From NCBI RefSeq assembly GCF_028583425.1, contig NC_072790.1, positions 14,428,552 to 14,492,551 of the forward strand: a stretch of DNA of 64,000 nt, in the 5' to 3' direction. How positions within the stretch are numbered: the stretch's first letter is position 1; each line of letters opens with the position of its first letter. The translations under genes were made by a program, and so were the position numbers. This document shows, piece after piece, positions 37,701 to 52,700 of the stretch. The notes under the pieces were generated by a model that was given only the letters and a program-made list of their open reading frames with translations, was not told the origin of the DNA and made no database searches. The DNA is from Eublepharis macularius. Lineage: Eukaryota; Chordata; Lepidosauria; Squamata; Eublepharidae.

Positions 37701-40700
37701 TTATATCTCAGTTCAGTGAATGGAGTTTTAAGGATATGCCATGTCAGAAAACTGAATAACTAGTTACTATGGAGTCATTCAACCAGGACAGTCAAGCCAG
37801 CTTTAAGAAGCAGCTGTGAGTTGCAATTTTCTAACAAAAACAGTAGGAACAGTGCAGGGATACCAGAGGCACTTATCCTTGATGCTTGAAGGCAGGCATG
37901 AAACTCACTCACTCACTCACACTCACACTCACTCACACCCCAGTGAAGTGTGAGAGTTTTTGAAGAACTGTGCCACACTAACACCCACCAGCAAGAAAAT
38001 ACATTAAGGTATATTTTGTACGAGCTTGAGAGCATGAAGGGATTTGCTATGCTAGAATTAGGTTTTAGAACAAGCACATCTTATTTCTCACATTCAGAGA
38101 ATGAAATTTGTAAGGCAATACTTTTTTAAAAGTCGCCATATCTATTTCCACATTTGTGCTTGATGAGCAGTGGGTCAGAAGGATCCTGCCCTGCCTTGCC
38201 TCCAAACACCTGAAATGCTGGCTGGTGCATCTAGGGCCCCATAAGAGTAACACAGTCTTTACTGTTCATTTTGAAGTGTACAGGTGGAATTGTATTGGGT
38301 ATACACATAGAGGAATGTTACATCAAATATGTACATCTTGCAATCTCGTTATGCGGCTAGTTTACCCAGCGTTCTGAACAGGCTTGAGAGAAGTAGAACG
38401 CTGCAGAAATAGCAAATTTATAATGTGGACATATTTTGTAATTGTATTCACAATACAGGAGTGCACAGTGAAGATAAGGGCAAAAGGCTGACAGTAAGGG
38501 TTGAAAAATAAGTGTGCCCCATACTTACCTCTTCCAGGGTCTAAGGATGATGAACTCGGAACCACGAGATCCTGCTGGAGCATCCATGCTGGAAGGAGTC
38601 TTTTTCTTGAAGCAAGCCTCCGCATTTCTGTTTCAGCAACACTAGTACAAAGCTGGGAGACGTTACAAATTACTACCATATGACATATATAAATTTTCTT
38701 AAGTGCACACACAATCTTCAGCTACATCCATCCTTCGTGATTTCCATACTAGGCTGTGTTGTCATGAATAATCCATGCAGCTATGTCAATGGAGTCACTG
38801 TTCTATGTCCCGCAAGATAACTGGAACAAGATACAAATGATGGTTTGGTGGCCAATGGTCATAAATAATAAACAGACATTAAATATGCTTATCTGAAGAA
38901 TGGCGCTTTGACTATTAAAAGCTTATCCCCTGAAAAACTTGTTAGTCTTTAAGGTGCCACTGGACTCAAATCTTGCTGTTATACTGCCAAACAACATGGA
39001 ATCCTGGTCTGGTCAGATTTCATATTCTCGAGAGTGATGAGGGAGAGACAATGTGCAGGTTCTCACCACACATCAAATGCTGACAAGATCCAGTTTCCTT
39101 TCCCAATGCCATATACCGAATAGCAACAACAACATTCAATCTATATACCGCCCTTCAAGACAACTTAATGCCCACTCAGAGCGGTTTACAAAGTATGTCA
39201 TTATTATCCCCACAACAGCACAACACCATGCATAGTAGTGCTTATCACACGAGTTTTGCCACATCACCTTTACACAAAGTTTTGGCAAAAATGCATGAGG
39301 TCAGAATATGACAACTTTGTTAAAAGTGAGAATTGGCAGATCAAAACATGCTAATTATTTGATCAGCATGAAATGGAAAATTAGAGGGGAGGAATAATTT
39401 CTTGAACCAACAAAAAATTCTATAATATGCCCACAGGGATATGAACCACAAGCTATAGTTTGCTCCCTTGCCTCCAAGAGGGGTTGGAAGGGAGAGAACG
39501 CAGTTTGTGTTTCATGTGAAATTATAAATTGTAGTTTGCTGCAGGAGCAGAAATTGTTTCTCAACCGCATGCAAAAGGTAGGAGTGCACAAACCCAAGGA
39601 TTTCAAAGACTTAATCCCAGAACAATAAACCATGGCATAAGTTCCTAACGAAATATACAGGGAAATTCAGGAACTGTGTACAACAGTGATGTTGTATGTA
39701 CATGAAGAAAGGGAGGTCTTGTGCCCACTTACACTTAAAGAGTAAAAAATGTTCTACATTTACTCTACAGTCATAAAGCCAAAGTATGAATTCTACATGT
39801 GTTACACCCCTTTGCAGCTTCAACAAATACAGTTTTAAGCAGACCAGATTCAGTACTAAGTTTCCTTTCTGGAGTGGCACTGTAGACTTTAATCTGTCTT
39901 GCTTACAGAACAAAAAGCGTTACATTAAAAATACAAGCTGCTCCTAATTAGACAAAAGCCCAGCAACCACTCAGAAGTAACCCCTTTCAAATGAGGAACT
40001 ATGGCACCATACTTTACGTGTGCCCTCAGTGACCAACTTGCCCATTAACACATATCTAAGCCAAACTGCCCTGCTATGCAATCTGCAGGTTGGCAGTTAC
40101 CTTTTGGACAGGTTCAGCTGTTCTTTCTAACAGGGAGTTGTCTTCTGGAAGCTTGCCATGGCTAGAAGAGGATGTTTGTTGTAGTGAAGACTGCCTGGGA
40201 AGCACGTCATCGGGCTTCTCTTCCGCCTCAAGGTTACCACGGTTCTGGCTACATATTAACAAATCTTTTAGTGGAAAGAAGTAGCTACTAAACCAAAGCT
40301 AGTAAAATACAGCATTGCTAAATCAGAGGGACACAATCCAGCCTGTGTTAAATATATTAGGATCCTTCCATTTCAGCAAGGGAGTCGAGCATGTTCTTAA
40401 TTTCCTCCCATTAAAGGCAATGGGCCTTGTAGACATCTAACTCTGAGAGGACCGGAATAGCCTAATTTAGAAAACTGAACGCAGCAAGATGCACAATATC
40501 TAGAGCCCATGGAACGTCTACTACAAATTCAAATGGTTAAGCTGCCACAGTGGCTATCAGTACCAATGTCTTTCTGATATTCCTTCTTTGTCACACTGGC
40601 AAGATTTTCACCAGGTCTGTGAAAGTTTGAAACAGCCATTAATATTTAAATTACAGTATCCAGAAGAGAACCACATAATTAGTTAGGTTCTCTCTTGTTT

Positions 40701-43700
40701 TCTCTCCCACACTCAAACGCTAAGGGCCGAACAAAACCGTATGTTTTTAAATGAGTCGTGCCCAGGAATCCACTTTCCCTGCAGCCGCAGCGAACGTCAT
40801 TTAAGAAGTCTGCAGGGGCCAGATTCTGTTTGGGGGGACTCTGGTAAGCCCCTGTAGTCCCAAGCCAAATCCGTCCCCCACGGCCTTTGTACATGACATT
40901 CCCCACAGCTGCTGTGTGGCTGCACGGAAAGCAAATCATTAAAAAAAGTTTGTGTTGTCCATCCCTAAGACAACATTGGTTCTGCTGTTGTTTCCAGAAA
41001 AAGAATCCAGGCATTGTAACACTGCCAACTTACATATCAGATCCTTTGAAGAGATACAGACAGACGTAGACACACAGAAAAGAGAAAAAGGCCACTTAAC
41101 GAGTTTCCAGCAGAGACAATATTGAATCAGGGATCTCCTCTATCATAACTTGCTCTCTTAGCCACTATGCTGCACCATATAACGTACTACAACAATTAAC
41201 CATAATTCTTCAAATATAATAGAATGTAAAACAAAACAGTAGAGACAAAAAAACAGCAGTGCCTGTTTCTTTCAGTGCAGCATGTTAAATATATACTGAA
41301 TATAATCTTTAATTCATTGTGGTTGTAATAAAGCTAACAGTTATACTTCTTTACATTTATCAAAACGTTTGATTAAAAAAGCAATTTGGCTCCCAATGCC
41401 TCAGTTTTCCATTTGAATGTCTGATGCAGCTATTCTCATTACTGCAATTTCTTTACCCTTATGTGAAAATAATGCAGTTTGTGATAAGGGTACCATTAAC
41501 AGTATAACACCTACATTAGTAGGTCAATACTATGACTCTCCCAATTATATCTAGCATGTTATGACATTTTATGTTGATACCCTACAATGTATTAATTTAT
41601 GAGAAACAACGTTATCGACAATTAGAGATAGTCAAGATTATAGCTATTCACTGGGTGAGCCAAAACAGAACTTATTCTGCCGAAGACTGGGCTGTATAGA
41701 AAGGGGTAACTTTGCAGTTCAGCAGTAGTGCTGCCTCTAATACAGAATTTAAGTGTCATTACCTTTGCAAGTCTTCCATCTCTGTGTGAGTAAAAATTAC
41801 TCTGAAGACATATTTGTCCACTAATAGGGAAAAGTTGTCACCCGGGCTCAGTTGGTGCCATTCACCTGTATCCAGTGGCAAAGGCAGGCTGTTTTCAGAT
41901 GGCCAGTAAAAACAAGGGTTTAAATGAACCTGCAAATCAAGAGGACGACTCCTAGTACAAATACTGTATGCCATAGTAGTAACTACTGGTTACGACACAC
42001 TATCCCCTCAATTATTATTCTGATGCTACTGCAATGCAAGAGCAGAGAGTTTCACAAAAGAGTTGCAGACTTCATGTGGGAACATTCGGTATTTAATTCT
42101 TCCCCATCAAGGTATGTTAAGTTCATAAATCCTATGCCAGTTAGAGGGTCAGACTAAGATCTGGGAGACCCAAGTTCGAACCCCCGCTCTGCCATGAAAG
42201 CTCACTGGGTGACTTCGGGCCAGTCACACCCTCAGTCTAACCTACCTCACAGGGTCATTGTGAGGATAAAATAGAGGAGAGGAGAATGATGTGAGCCACT
42301 CTACATGCCTATTGGGAGAAAGGCAGGGTATAAATAAAGTAAATAAATACTTTATTTATCCGTCGGTGGGGCCCTCCGGATGCAATAGTTATTCAGCTTG
42401 GGGAGAATGATCTCGGCAAGTGCGAGGGCCTAGACTTGAAGCGTTCTATGTGTGCAGATCCGGACTACCTGCGAGGACTCTTTCCACAGTCCTCTTTTCT
42501 CTGGTTGAACTTGCTTCAGAGGCGCGTTTGGCGGGGGTACGTTGCCCGAAGAAAGTTGACGGAATCAGGCAGAGACTCACTTATGCCATGGGACAGTACA
42601 TCTAATCAGGGCTTTTTTTCAGCAGGAACGCGGTGGAATGGAGTTCCGCAACCTCCAGAAAATAGTCATATGGCTGGTGGCCCCGCCCCCTGATCACCAG
42701 ACAGAGGGGAGTTTTGATTGCCCTCCACTCCACTCGGCGGCGCAGAGGTCAATCTCAACTCCCCTCTGTCTGGAGATCAGGGGGCGGGGCCACCAGCCAC
42801 GTGATCATTTTCTCCGAGGGCAACCCACTGAGTTCCATCACCTCTTTTCCCAGAAAAAAACCCCTGCATCTAATAAATAAAAGTCCCGGAACACTAAGAC
42901 TTTGTTGTTGTTCTATTTTACTTCTGTACATTGTTTTTGTTTGTTTGTTTGTTTGGTTTTTTTAAAAAAAATAAAAAAAATTGTTAAAAAAAAAAAGTCC
43001 CGGAACTGACAGGCTGTCACAACTGCAAATAACTGGGGATTTTGCTGCAATTTCCAACCTCATTTTCAAGACCTGTGAAAGGTCTGCAAGGCCCTTCTTC
43101 AGAAGGACTTTGTATGTTTCTGCTGTACAAAGGAGTCTGCAAACAGAAACCCCCTTCTACATATGCAAGCAGTGGACAGCACAACGTTACTGCTGGGCTT
43201 GCAGGATGGCTCTTCTGATGCGCACACTGACGGGAGCTCCAATGCAAAGCAATCGTTGCTGCCCTTGACTACAGCAGGCTCCAGGATTTCATGCACAACA
43301 CCCAAAGTGAGCAGTCACACGTGCTCCGAATATTCCTTTTGTACCTGAAAACTCAAACAGGAAACCCCACATCATCGCCTCTCTCTATCTTGCTCAGCAA
43401 CAAAAGGCTCTATTGATGTTATTCCACCAGGACTTTCCCTTATGAGCTTCTTCAAGGGGAAGCCAATGAAGGAAAACATTTTTGCATCACAGAGGAAGCA
43501 CAGAGACGGCTTTGCAAACCTATTCCACAGCTCAGTGCTGAATCCCATATGCTAGGATGTTTCTCAGTTAAAATGTTGGTTCTCTTACCACTTGCTAGGA
43601 AGTTGAATGGATGACTAGTTGGGCTACTTAACACGACAGGTCTAAGAGCGTAATCCTATGCAGGGTTTCTCCATTCTAAATCCACTGAAATCAACTCTGC

Positions 43701-46700
43701 GTAAGATTGCACAGGAACTCTTGTTTCTTGTCATGCTCTTCTGCCCCCCCCCCCCCTTAACTGAATATAGGCATTTGATCCATGGGAGCTGGAAATTGTA
43801 CAATCAGGCACCATGTTGACCAAATGCAAAGGTGGTAAACATTAGGTGCAGCTCTACGGAGCAGTCATGCTGTATTATTTGAATTTTATTTCTGTCTAAT
43901 GGAAAACAATCAGAATTGATCAGACAACTGTTAGTAAAAATTCAGCACATCAAATGACATTCGCTTGTCTTCTGGGGTTCAGAAGTCTATTGTCTAAGAG
44001 ACAATGAAACATATTTGAAGAACAACATGCTTCCCCTCCCCATCTGAAGCGATACATCACTTCAATAATGCCCCTCAGGTCAAGTCTATCAAATTGCACT
44101 GCAAGCACAGTTTTGAGGTTAAGTGGTGGAGAGGAGTCGTCTCTTCGGTGATAATGGGATAAACTGAAAAGCATCTGGTGTTACTCTGGTTAATAACCAA
44201 CTCTTTTCATAGCTCAGAAACACACGTGTTCTCCCAAGCATGCTCAACACAGTAGCCCTTTTCAGAGAGTGATGCGTAATAGTGAGAAATACATGGGCCA
44301 CAGTGCTTACTTTGCAAAAGGGATCACGATGCAGGCCAGCATAACTTTTTCTATCAAGGCAACAAAAACTACTCCAGGGGGTGGTTCATAGCCTTCCAGA
44401 AGTGGCTATTTGATACACAAAGTCTCTTGTAGGCATCATAACCTAGAAAATGAAATGCTTTCTGCAAACATTAAGTATGCATGGTGCTTATTCTACAAAT
44501 GACTCGGTCCAGTAGCACTTTAAAGACCAACTGGATTTCCAGGATATGAGCTGTCAAGAGTCACAGCTCCTTTCATCAAATACATCAACTCTGACTTTCA
44601 AAAGCTCATACCCTGGAAATCTAGTTGGTCTTTAAGATGCTACTGGACCCAAATCTGGCTCTTCTATTACAGACCAACATGGCTACCTGAAGCTCCCTAA
44701 GAATGACTGTCATTCTTAGGAATTTGTCACAAGTGGAGAAGAGTAGTTTCCCCCACACACCTCCCACCATACGCCCTCTGAGTAGACTGAGAAGTCAGAA
44801 ATAGGCTAGCGTTATGTCGCAGAATAAGTTTTAGCCAAAGAACACTAACAATACAATCCTAAGAAGATTTACTCCAGTCTAAACCCATTGATTTCAATGG
44901 GCTTAGACTGGGGTAACTTTTTTTAGGATTGCACTGTAAAACTATCATTTGATCACGAGGCACTGATAAAGGTTCTCCCACTCCTCCGACAGAAGAAAAA
45001 ACAGATTCGATCTACCCTCAAGAGTAAGGAGGATTTGTGCAGAAAAGCAGCACAGTCTGAAGCCATCATGAAGAGAATCTTCTCCGGGACATGGAGGATA
45101 GCCAGTCAGCCACCCACCTCTCTCACGTCCTGGTAACTTTCCAGTCTTCAGGTCAGCTGGCATCCGCTCTGCCTGGGGCCAGGCAGTGCCTAGAAATTAT
45201 GGCAAGGGGTTTATGATATTCCATATCCATAAACTGCCCTTACAATGTGAGGAGGAGGTGTGACTGCTTACAGCAGGCTCACAGGAATATGTAAGTATTA
45301 ACCCCTGATCAGATATCTATGCACTTTTCTTTAAATTTCAACATGCAGTCTGTTTCAGGTTCCCTTACAGTCAATGTCTTTTGCCCATATCAAATCATTC
45401 TTCTATTTAGATACTACAAGAGGAATACAGGATCATCCCATAGGGAAGCAGCTCCTACAACCCTGTGATAACATATCAATCTAGCTTCAGTTCAATGTGT
45501 TTTTAAACTTTTCCTTCACTACAGAATTCCTATGAGAGTCTAAACAGACAGCACAATTATACTGTGGCTAACAACCAATATGGCCCCCAAATACCTTTTC
45601 TTTGAGCCACAAGTTGCTTCCTTGATCAATAAAGAAGCCCTATATTATTTAGAAAAACAGCTCCATTTTCAGAGACGGAGAGAGAGAGAGCCCCCAGATG
45701 AATTTCATTTCACAGTCCAGAAGTTCTACTCTGAGCACTGGCATGCTTCATTTCTGTTATGGCATCTACTCTAGTTATGTCCAGGGCTTTTTTTCAGCTG
45801 GAACGCAGGAGAACGGAGTTCTGGAACCTCTTGAAAATGGTCACATGGCTGGTGGCCCCGCCCCCTGATCTCCAGACAGAGGGGAGTTGAGATTGCCCTC
45901 CACGCCGTGGCGCGGAGGGCAATCTAAACTCCCCTTGTCTGGAGATCAGGGGGCGGGGCCACCAGCCATGTGACCATTTCCTCCGAGGGCAACCCACTGA
46001 GTTCCACCACCTCTTTTCCCAGAAAAAAAGTCCTGGTTATGTCTGCATCTGAAAGTGTACCTAAACCTACATTTGTGTTGTACTTCTTATGACTTGACAC
46101 TCTCTAAAATAATTTTTGACTTAACAAGCCTATTGCTAAACCTATCCAATAGGAACTGCAAACACTGCAAAGGTGAAGAAAGGTGACTGGAAAAGAGGAA
46201 GACTTACAACAAGATGGCTTGACTCAATCACGTCCTCTGGCTTTCAGGATCTGAGCCAAGTCTGTTAATAATAGGATGTTTTGGAGATCTTTTATTCATA
46301 GGGTTGCTATAGGTTGGAGGCGACTTGATGGCGCACGCGTGTGTGCGCGCGCACACACACACACACAGACACACACCAGAGCTTGCTGGTCATCACAAGG
46401 CAATCTGCAGTGAACATTCATGCAGGGACATTTCTAAGCTTTGAGGAACCACAGCCAGGGACTAAACCTGTTCAAATAGTAAGCCCATGCTGTTTCACTC
46501 AGCTTACTATTCCATAGAGCTCCTCCTATTTTACTCCAAGCGAATGGGTCCATGTTGGCCCAGGACAGGAGAGGCAGGTGGCATAGACTTGCCCCTAAAA
46601 GCTTAAGAAAGCCTCATTATGAGCTTCCCTTCTGTCTGCCCCTGCTCTCCATTTCAATGCAGGCACCTTCCGGGGATCTTTTTATGTTTCTAGCTGCAAT

Positions 46701-49700
46701 TTGGCAGGGAGTTCTCTCGGGCTGAAGGCTACAATCCCTGGGTATGTCATCTCACAGAGATGGGGAGGAAACGGTTAAAGCTGGAAGCATGCTGTGCCAC
46801 GGCCTCCGGAAAGTGGAGGATTTTTCATATTAATCTGGATTTGAGGAGGGAGAATCTCTGGAGTGAGAAGTGGCTTCTCCAATATTCAATAATTTCACCT
46901 TTGAGGGAGGAGAAAAGTAGAAATCGGCCATCTGCAAGGAGCGGCTGGACAAATACTCTCAGGGATGCCTTAGACTGTTCCTGCATTGGGCAAGGGCTGG
47001 ACGAGATGATCTACAAGGCTCGTTCCAACTCTGTGAAATCTGCTTCCCTTTTAAACCAACAGAAATTGCCAACAAAATGATGAACTGCAGCACATGCAGT
47101 GTTTTGCCATCTTCTGGGCGTAGAGCAGGGGTCACCGGGGGCGTGGGCGGGTAGTTGTGAATTTCCTGCACTGTGCAGGAGGTTGGACTAGATAACCCTG
47201 GAGGAGGTACCTTCCAACCCTATGATTCTAAGCCTTTACAGAATCAATGAACAGAACAACTCAAGACCAAATGCGAATGATATTTCTGAGACGGTTTCTA
47301 CTAAAAGGAGGTGCATTGTAGAGACCAGATTCACATCTTCCCAAATCTGGGCTGCTTCTGCTTCCTGTTGCAATAGCTTTTCCCATTAAAACTACTGGAC
47401 AAATCACAGTGATTCCTGCTGCAGAACACTCCCTGCCTTACTTATTTGGCTCCTTCCCCTCTCCTTTGCAAAACGCATCATTTCTCCCCCCCCCCATCCC
47501 CCACAGATAACACTACGAATGTGGAATGCCCAGTGTTATTACCATTCTACACACAGGTTCAGCAGCACCCCAGCAGGACACAAACCCTGTGTTTAGGAGG
47601 GCTTTTATGTTAGCGAGGTTCAATCTCTTTCCCTCAGCAGTGGCCACAGGCAGATACGGGGGTATTCCGTATAGGGACAGGCTGTGTGACTGTGCTCTGA
47701 GGGAACCCGATTCAATCTCACATATTCTTTTTCGCTGCCCCAAATATTCTGCTATGCGCAGTTTATTGATTCGTCCTCTTTTTCCTGTGCAGAGGGATTT
47801 TTTGGATAAGGATCTAAAAATTTTCTTAGCTGACAAGGGTCCAGTAATAACTCTATCCGTTGCTGAATTCCTGGCTTATGTGTGGAAGTCAAGGGTAACA
47901 TTTTATAAAGCCCCCTGTGACTGTGCTGTATCCTGAGATAATTTTGCTGTCTGGGGACACGATTGTGCTGCCCTATGAATTTATTTCACAACATTTCTCC
48001 TGTTTTGTCTGTATTATTTATGCCAATAAAGGTTGCTGTGTGTGTGTATAGACCAGATTCACATCTTCCCAAATCTGGGCTGCTTCTGCTTCCTGTTGCA
48101 ATAGCTTTCCCCATTAATACTACTGGACAAATCACAGTGATTCCTGCTGCAGAACACACCCTGCCTTACTTATTTGGCTCTTTCCCCTCTCCTTTGCAAA
48201 ACGCATCATTTCCCCCCCCATCCCCCACAGATAACACTACGAATGTGGAATGCCCAGTGTTATTACCATTCTACACACAGATTCAGCAGCACCCCAGCAG
48301 GACACAAACCACTCGCTTGGGAAGCCTCTGGGCTCCACAACCATGCCTACGGATTGCTATGTCATAGGAGACCTTGCATGGGGAAGGTGATAGAAAATCT
48401 TCCCAAACAGTCACTTTGCACACTGCATTATGTAAGGGATGGGGTGAAGTCATTGCAGTATTCCATCTGGCTATGCAGGAATTGGCACCTTTTTAAGTAC
48501 GGACACAGAAGCATCATTACTGCACACAGTACCGCAATTGGTGGGTGGCTGTGGAGTTGCCGGGGATGCTATGAGAATGGTTTCCAGCGCTCCTGCACTA
48601 CATTATCTAGCTTTTACTATAGTGATACTCTGTTCCTCAATGTGGCCACCTGCTCCAAGTTTCAGGAAAGTGGCCCAGGCCCTTGTCCACTGGGGCTAGT
48701 GGTTGGCAGGTGGCTCCCTGAGGTGAAGGCCTCATGCCAGGGACAGAAGCAAATGTGGCTCTTTTGGTTGAGGATAATTGCAAATGTAGTTGTATGTGAG
48801 CTGTGGAGGGAGTACCACTTTTCTGTTGGTATTCTGATACTTTCTGCTTTACTGTTGGGAATTACAATACTGAGACTCAAATCTTACAAAATGAAGCATC
48901 TGCAGTTTGTTGGCACCCACCTTTTACACAAGCCTGGCTGGCTGGCTTCACATTTTCTTGAAAAGTGGCTTTTGTGCCCAAATTAACTCAGAACACTTGC
49001 CCAAGATAGAAATGAAATACTTTCCTCATCCCTGGACCAGCTTTAGGAAGCCATAAATCTATATGGTTGTAGTTACGGAGGTAGTAACAGATTAACCGTG
49101 TAATCTTAAGCAGCAGCTTAAGGAGCCAACTTTTTTTCTCAAAAAAGCCTTGTCTCCTGCTATTTTTAAACTATGACTCTAATCGGGATGGGGAAGATGC
49201 AAATAAGAACATTACAACCAGCACTATAAGAATCAAAGCTTTCCATATTTTATTATACCGAGAAAGAAAATAGTTACCGGTTTGATGCAAAGCTGATCAC
49301 CGATTACTTTCAGAATAGCATGATTCCTGGATACTCGTTTATCTGTGATCTGGAAAGACAAAAGGAAATCTGACATGAACAAGAGATAATGTAAAATGTC
49401 TTACATCGGTGATGATCTCCGTAACTCAGAAATTCACATGCCTAGATTTCACATACCAAGCAAGCAAGCAAGACAACCTTAAATTTATACTTGCCCTTCC
49501 CCATCATTAGTATGAAATGCACACTTAAGGAATTCCCCTGTTTATTCCAGTGGTTCAATCTGTGCTCCAAGGAGAGACTATATATCAATTTCAAATCTCT
49601 CTCTTCTCTGTATGAAGTGTTTAAGCAGTTGTAAGAGTGTATGAAGTGTTTAAGTGTTGTAAGAGTCCTAGACTAACACTTGAGTTATCAGTTGAAAGTA

Positions 49701-52700
49701 GAATTTTTCAGCTACAGAATAGCAGTAAATGCGATACCTGAGAGTCTCAATGAATGGAAATCCAATACATACAGCAGATGTCTGCATTCCAAGCACCAAG
49801 ATGTTAAGTTTTTAAGAAGAACGCAGCAGAGAAGAGAAAGAGATCAAGTATGAAATGCTGGGGGATAAATCAAGTTTGCATGGACACTCCTATTAAGTTA
49901 TTGCAAAGCCTAGTTCACCTAGTTCAAAGCCAGGCAAAGATAACTGTGTATCCACCAGTCTGCAATTCTACAGTTCTCCCACCAACTCCATCCCACCCCC
50001 ACCCCCACCCTTTCTTGATGAAGGCTTGGGTATGCTATATGAGTCAGAAGCAAACTACCACCCTCCTCCTACCCACCTGCACAGAAGTTATAAAAAAACA
50101 AATAATGTAATACAAAAGGGGGGAAACAAGAGGGAAGGAAGTTCAGAGGCAAAAGAGGGCAGTCAGAAGATGGACAAAATTGTCATACCAAGGGAGAACT
50201 CCACAACCTTTCCCAGGGTTTACAACTGAACTGACAAGTGAGCATCCTAGCCCACCAGTGGTTCCAGCAGCCAGTCTGGCCCCCATGCCACCTGCTTGCT
50301 CGCTGCCACCTCTTGCTGGGGGAAGTTAGTCACACGTCCTTCAGCAGAAGCCAAACACGGGTAGGCTGAAAAGCACATTGTGGACATTACCAGCTTCAGG
50401 AAGTAGTAGGAGAAGAGAGGGAATTGGTGGCTGCTTGAATCAGCATTTCATTCATAGCCAGTTTGGTATAGTGGTTAAGAGCGCAGGACTCTAATCTGGA
50501 GAGCTAGGTTTGATTCCTCATTCCTCCACTTGAAGCCAGCTGGGTGATCTTGGGTCAGTCACAGCTCTCCCAAAGCTCTCTCAACCCCACCCATATCACA
50601 GGGTGTTTTATTGTGGGGATAATAACAACATACTTTGTAAACTGCTCTGAGTGGGCATTAATTGGTCCTGAAGGGCGGTATATAAATTGAATATTGTTGT
50701 TGTAGGTGTGCTTGTCTGTCAATTTAGAAGTGAAGCTGGCTTGGCCCCCAGGGTGGAGCCAGAGAGCATCTCCAGGCCCCCAGGGTGGAGCCAGAGATGC
50801 ATCTCCAGAGAGCACTGCTGGCTCTCTAACTTGGTAACAGAACAGAGTGATGGGGCCCAACCTATGCAGGGCCTGACCTATACAGCCTGAGGGCCTGACC
50901 TATGCAGCCTGAGGGCCCAACCTATGCAGGGCCTGACTTATGCAGCCTGAACCCGCAGGGATAACCCTAAACAGGCCATAATAAAAGAGAATCATGATAG
51001 AATCACAGTATACTGACAGAAGAATGGACTCTTGAACACACTCCACTGTAGGCCACATACAGATACTTTTAAATTTGACTAACAGTACTAAGCTAAGCGG
51101 AGTTAATATCTTCCTTAAGCCCACTGACTTCAACAGACTTAGAAAGGTGCAGTGTATGAGGTCAGTCTCAAGAACATTACCTCATGAATCAGTATAAACA
51201 GAGCCATGGTATTTTTTCAAAATAAAATTAAAGCCTTTTAATTTACACAATTTTTAAAGACTACAGTAAGCAACTCTATTAAAATTACCTGATTTAAAAG
51301 GAAATTGGAATACAAAAACATACACTAACATACAAAGCAACAGAAGGCTTTTATAAATGAAGCACAACTATCCAAGGTAGCTTTTCTATGTGAGAAAGAA
51401 ACATGAAAGCGATATCTCGTCATGTACCTGAACTGTATGTAATTGTATGCCATTCATATATGGGTGTGGGTGAGGGAGAAGAGTGACCAGCACAGGTGAC
51501 CAGCAGGCAAGTGGGCAACCTGCCAGCATTGGCATGCACTTGAGATCCCTACCTCAGGCTGCTGGTGCAGAGTCATTTTTTTAAACACTTTCTTCTCACG
51601 TGTATATGCCCTGCCCTGGATAGCCCAGGTGAGCCTGATGTTGTCAGATCTCAGAAGCTAAGCAGAGTCGGCCTTGGTTAGTAATTGGATATGAGACCTC
51701 CAACAAAGACCAGGGTTGCAGAGGCAGGGAACAGCAAACCACCTCCGATAGTCTCTTGCCATGAAAACCCCGCCAGGGGTCACCATAAGTCACCTATGAC
51801 TTAAGGGCACTCTCCACCATCTCACATGTATAGGCTCTCTAAAAATTTAAAAATACTCAGCATGTGTCATGAAGAAAAGCAGTGCTCATTGTTGGTTTAC
51901 AGAGAGTACGGGAATTTTGAAAAATGTAACTTTTCACCTTCAACCTAAAGTAGTGAAATGTCCCTGAATGCTTTCTACTTCCTCATGCCTGGACCTAGGA
52001 TTGCTAACTCCAGTCTGGGAAATTCCTAGAGATTTGGGAGCAGTGCTTGTGGAGGGGGATGTCATTTAGGATCTATAGTATACCGTAGAGTCGGCACTCT
52101 GAAACTGCCATTTCTTCAAGAACGGATCTCACTAGTCTGGAGATCAGCTGCAGTCTGTAGTTGGCAACTCAAGTTGGACCAACGTCTCAGAAAACAGGTG
52201 TTGGGAATTGGCTTGCCAACTCCAGCTTGGGAAATTCCTGGAGATTTGGGGGGGGGTGGAGCCTCAGGAAGGTGGAGTTTGGGGGAGGCAAGGGACTTCA
52301 GCAGAGCATAATGCCACAGACTCCACTTTCCAAAGCAGCCATTTTCTACAGGGCAAGACCTCTGTAGTCTGGAAAATAGTTGTAATCCCAGGAGCTGAGA
52401 AAAGCGTCTCTGGGGCTGCCACAGAAGACAACTTTTGGCAAAACGGGTCTGCCTCAGCAGAAGGCAACATCTTATGCTCCACTACACGAACTAAAAGAGG
52501 CTGAACAATCTTGGCCTAGAATGATTGTCAACCTCCAGATGGGGCTTGGAGATGTCCCAGAATTACAAGTGATCTTCAGACTAGAGAGATCTGTGCTTCC
52601 CCTGGAGGAAATGGCCGCTTTGAAGCGTGAACTATATGGCATCGTATGCTGCTAAGGTCCCTTCCCTCCTCAGGCTCCACCTCCAAATCTCCAGAAATTT

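Noticed and set aside
50455-50540. tRNA gene (boxes A and B present)
   Set aside because: It cannot form a full cloverleaf and continues into a conserved SINE body shared by several copies.
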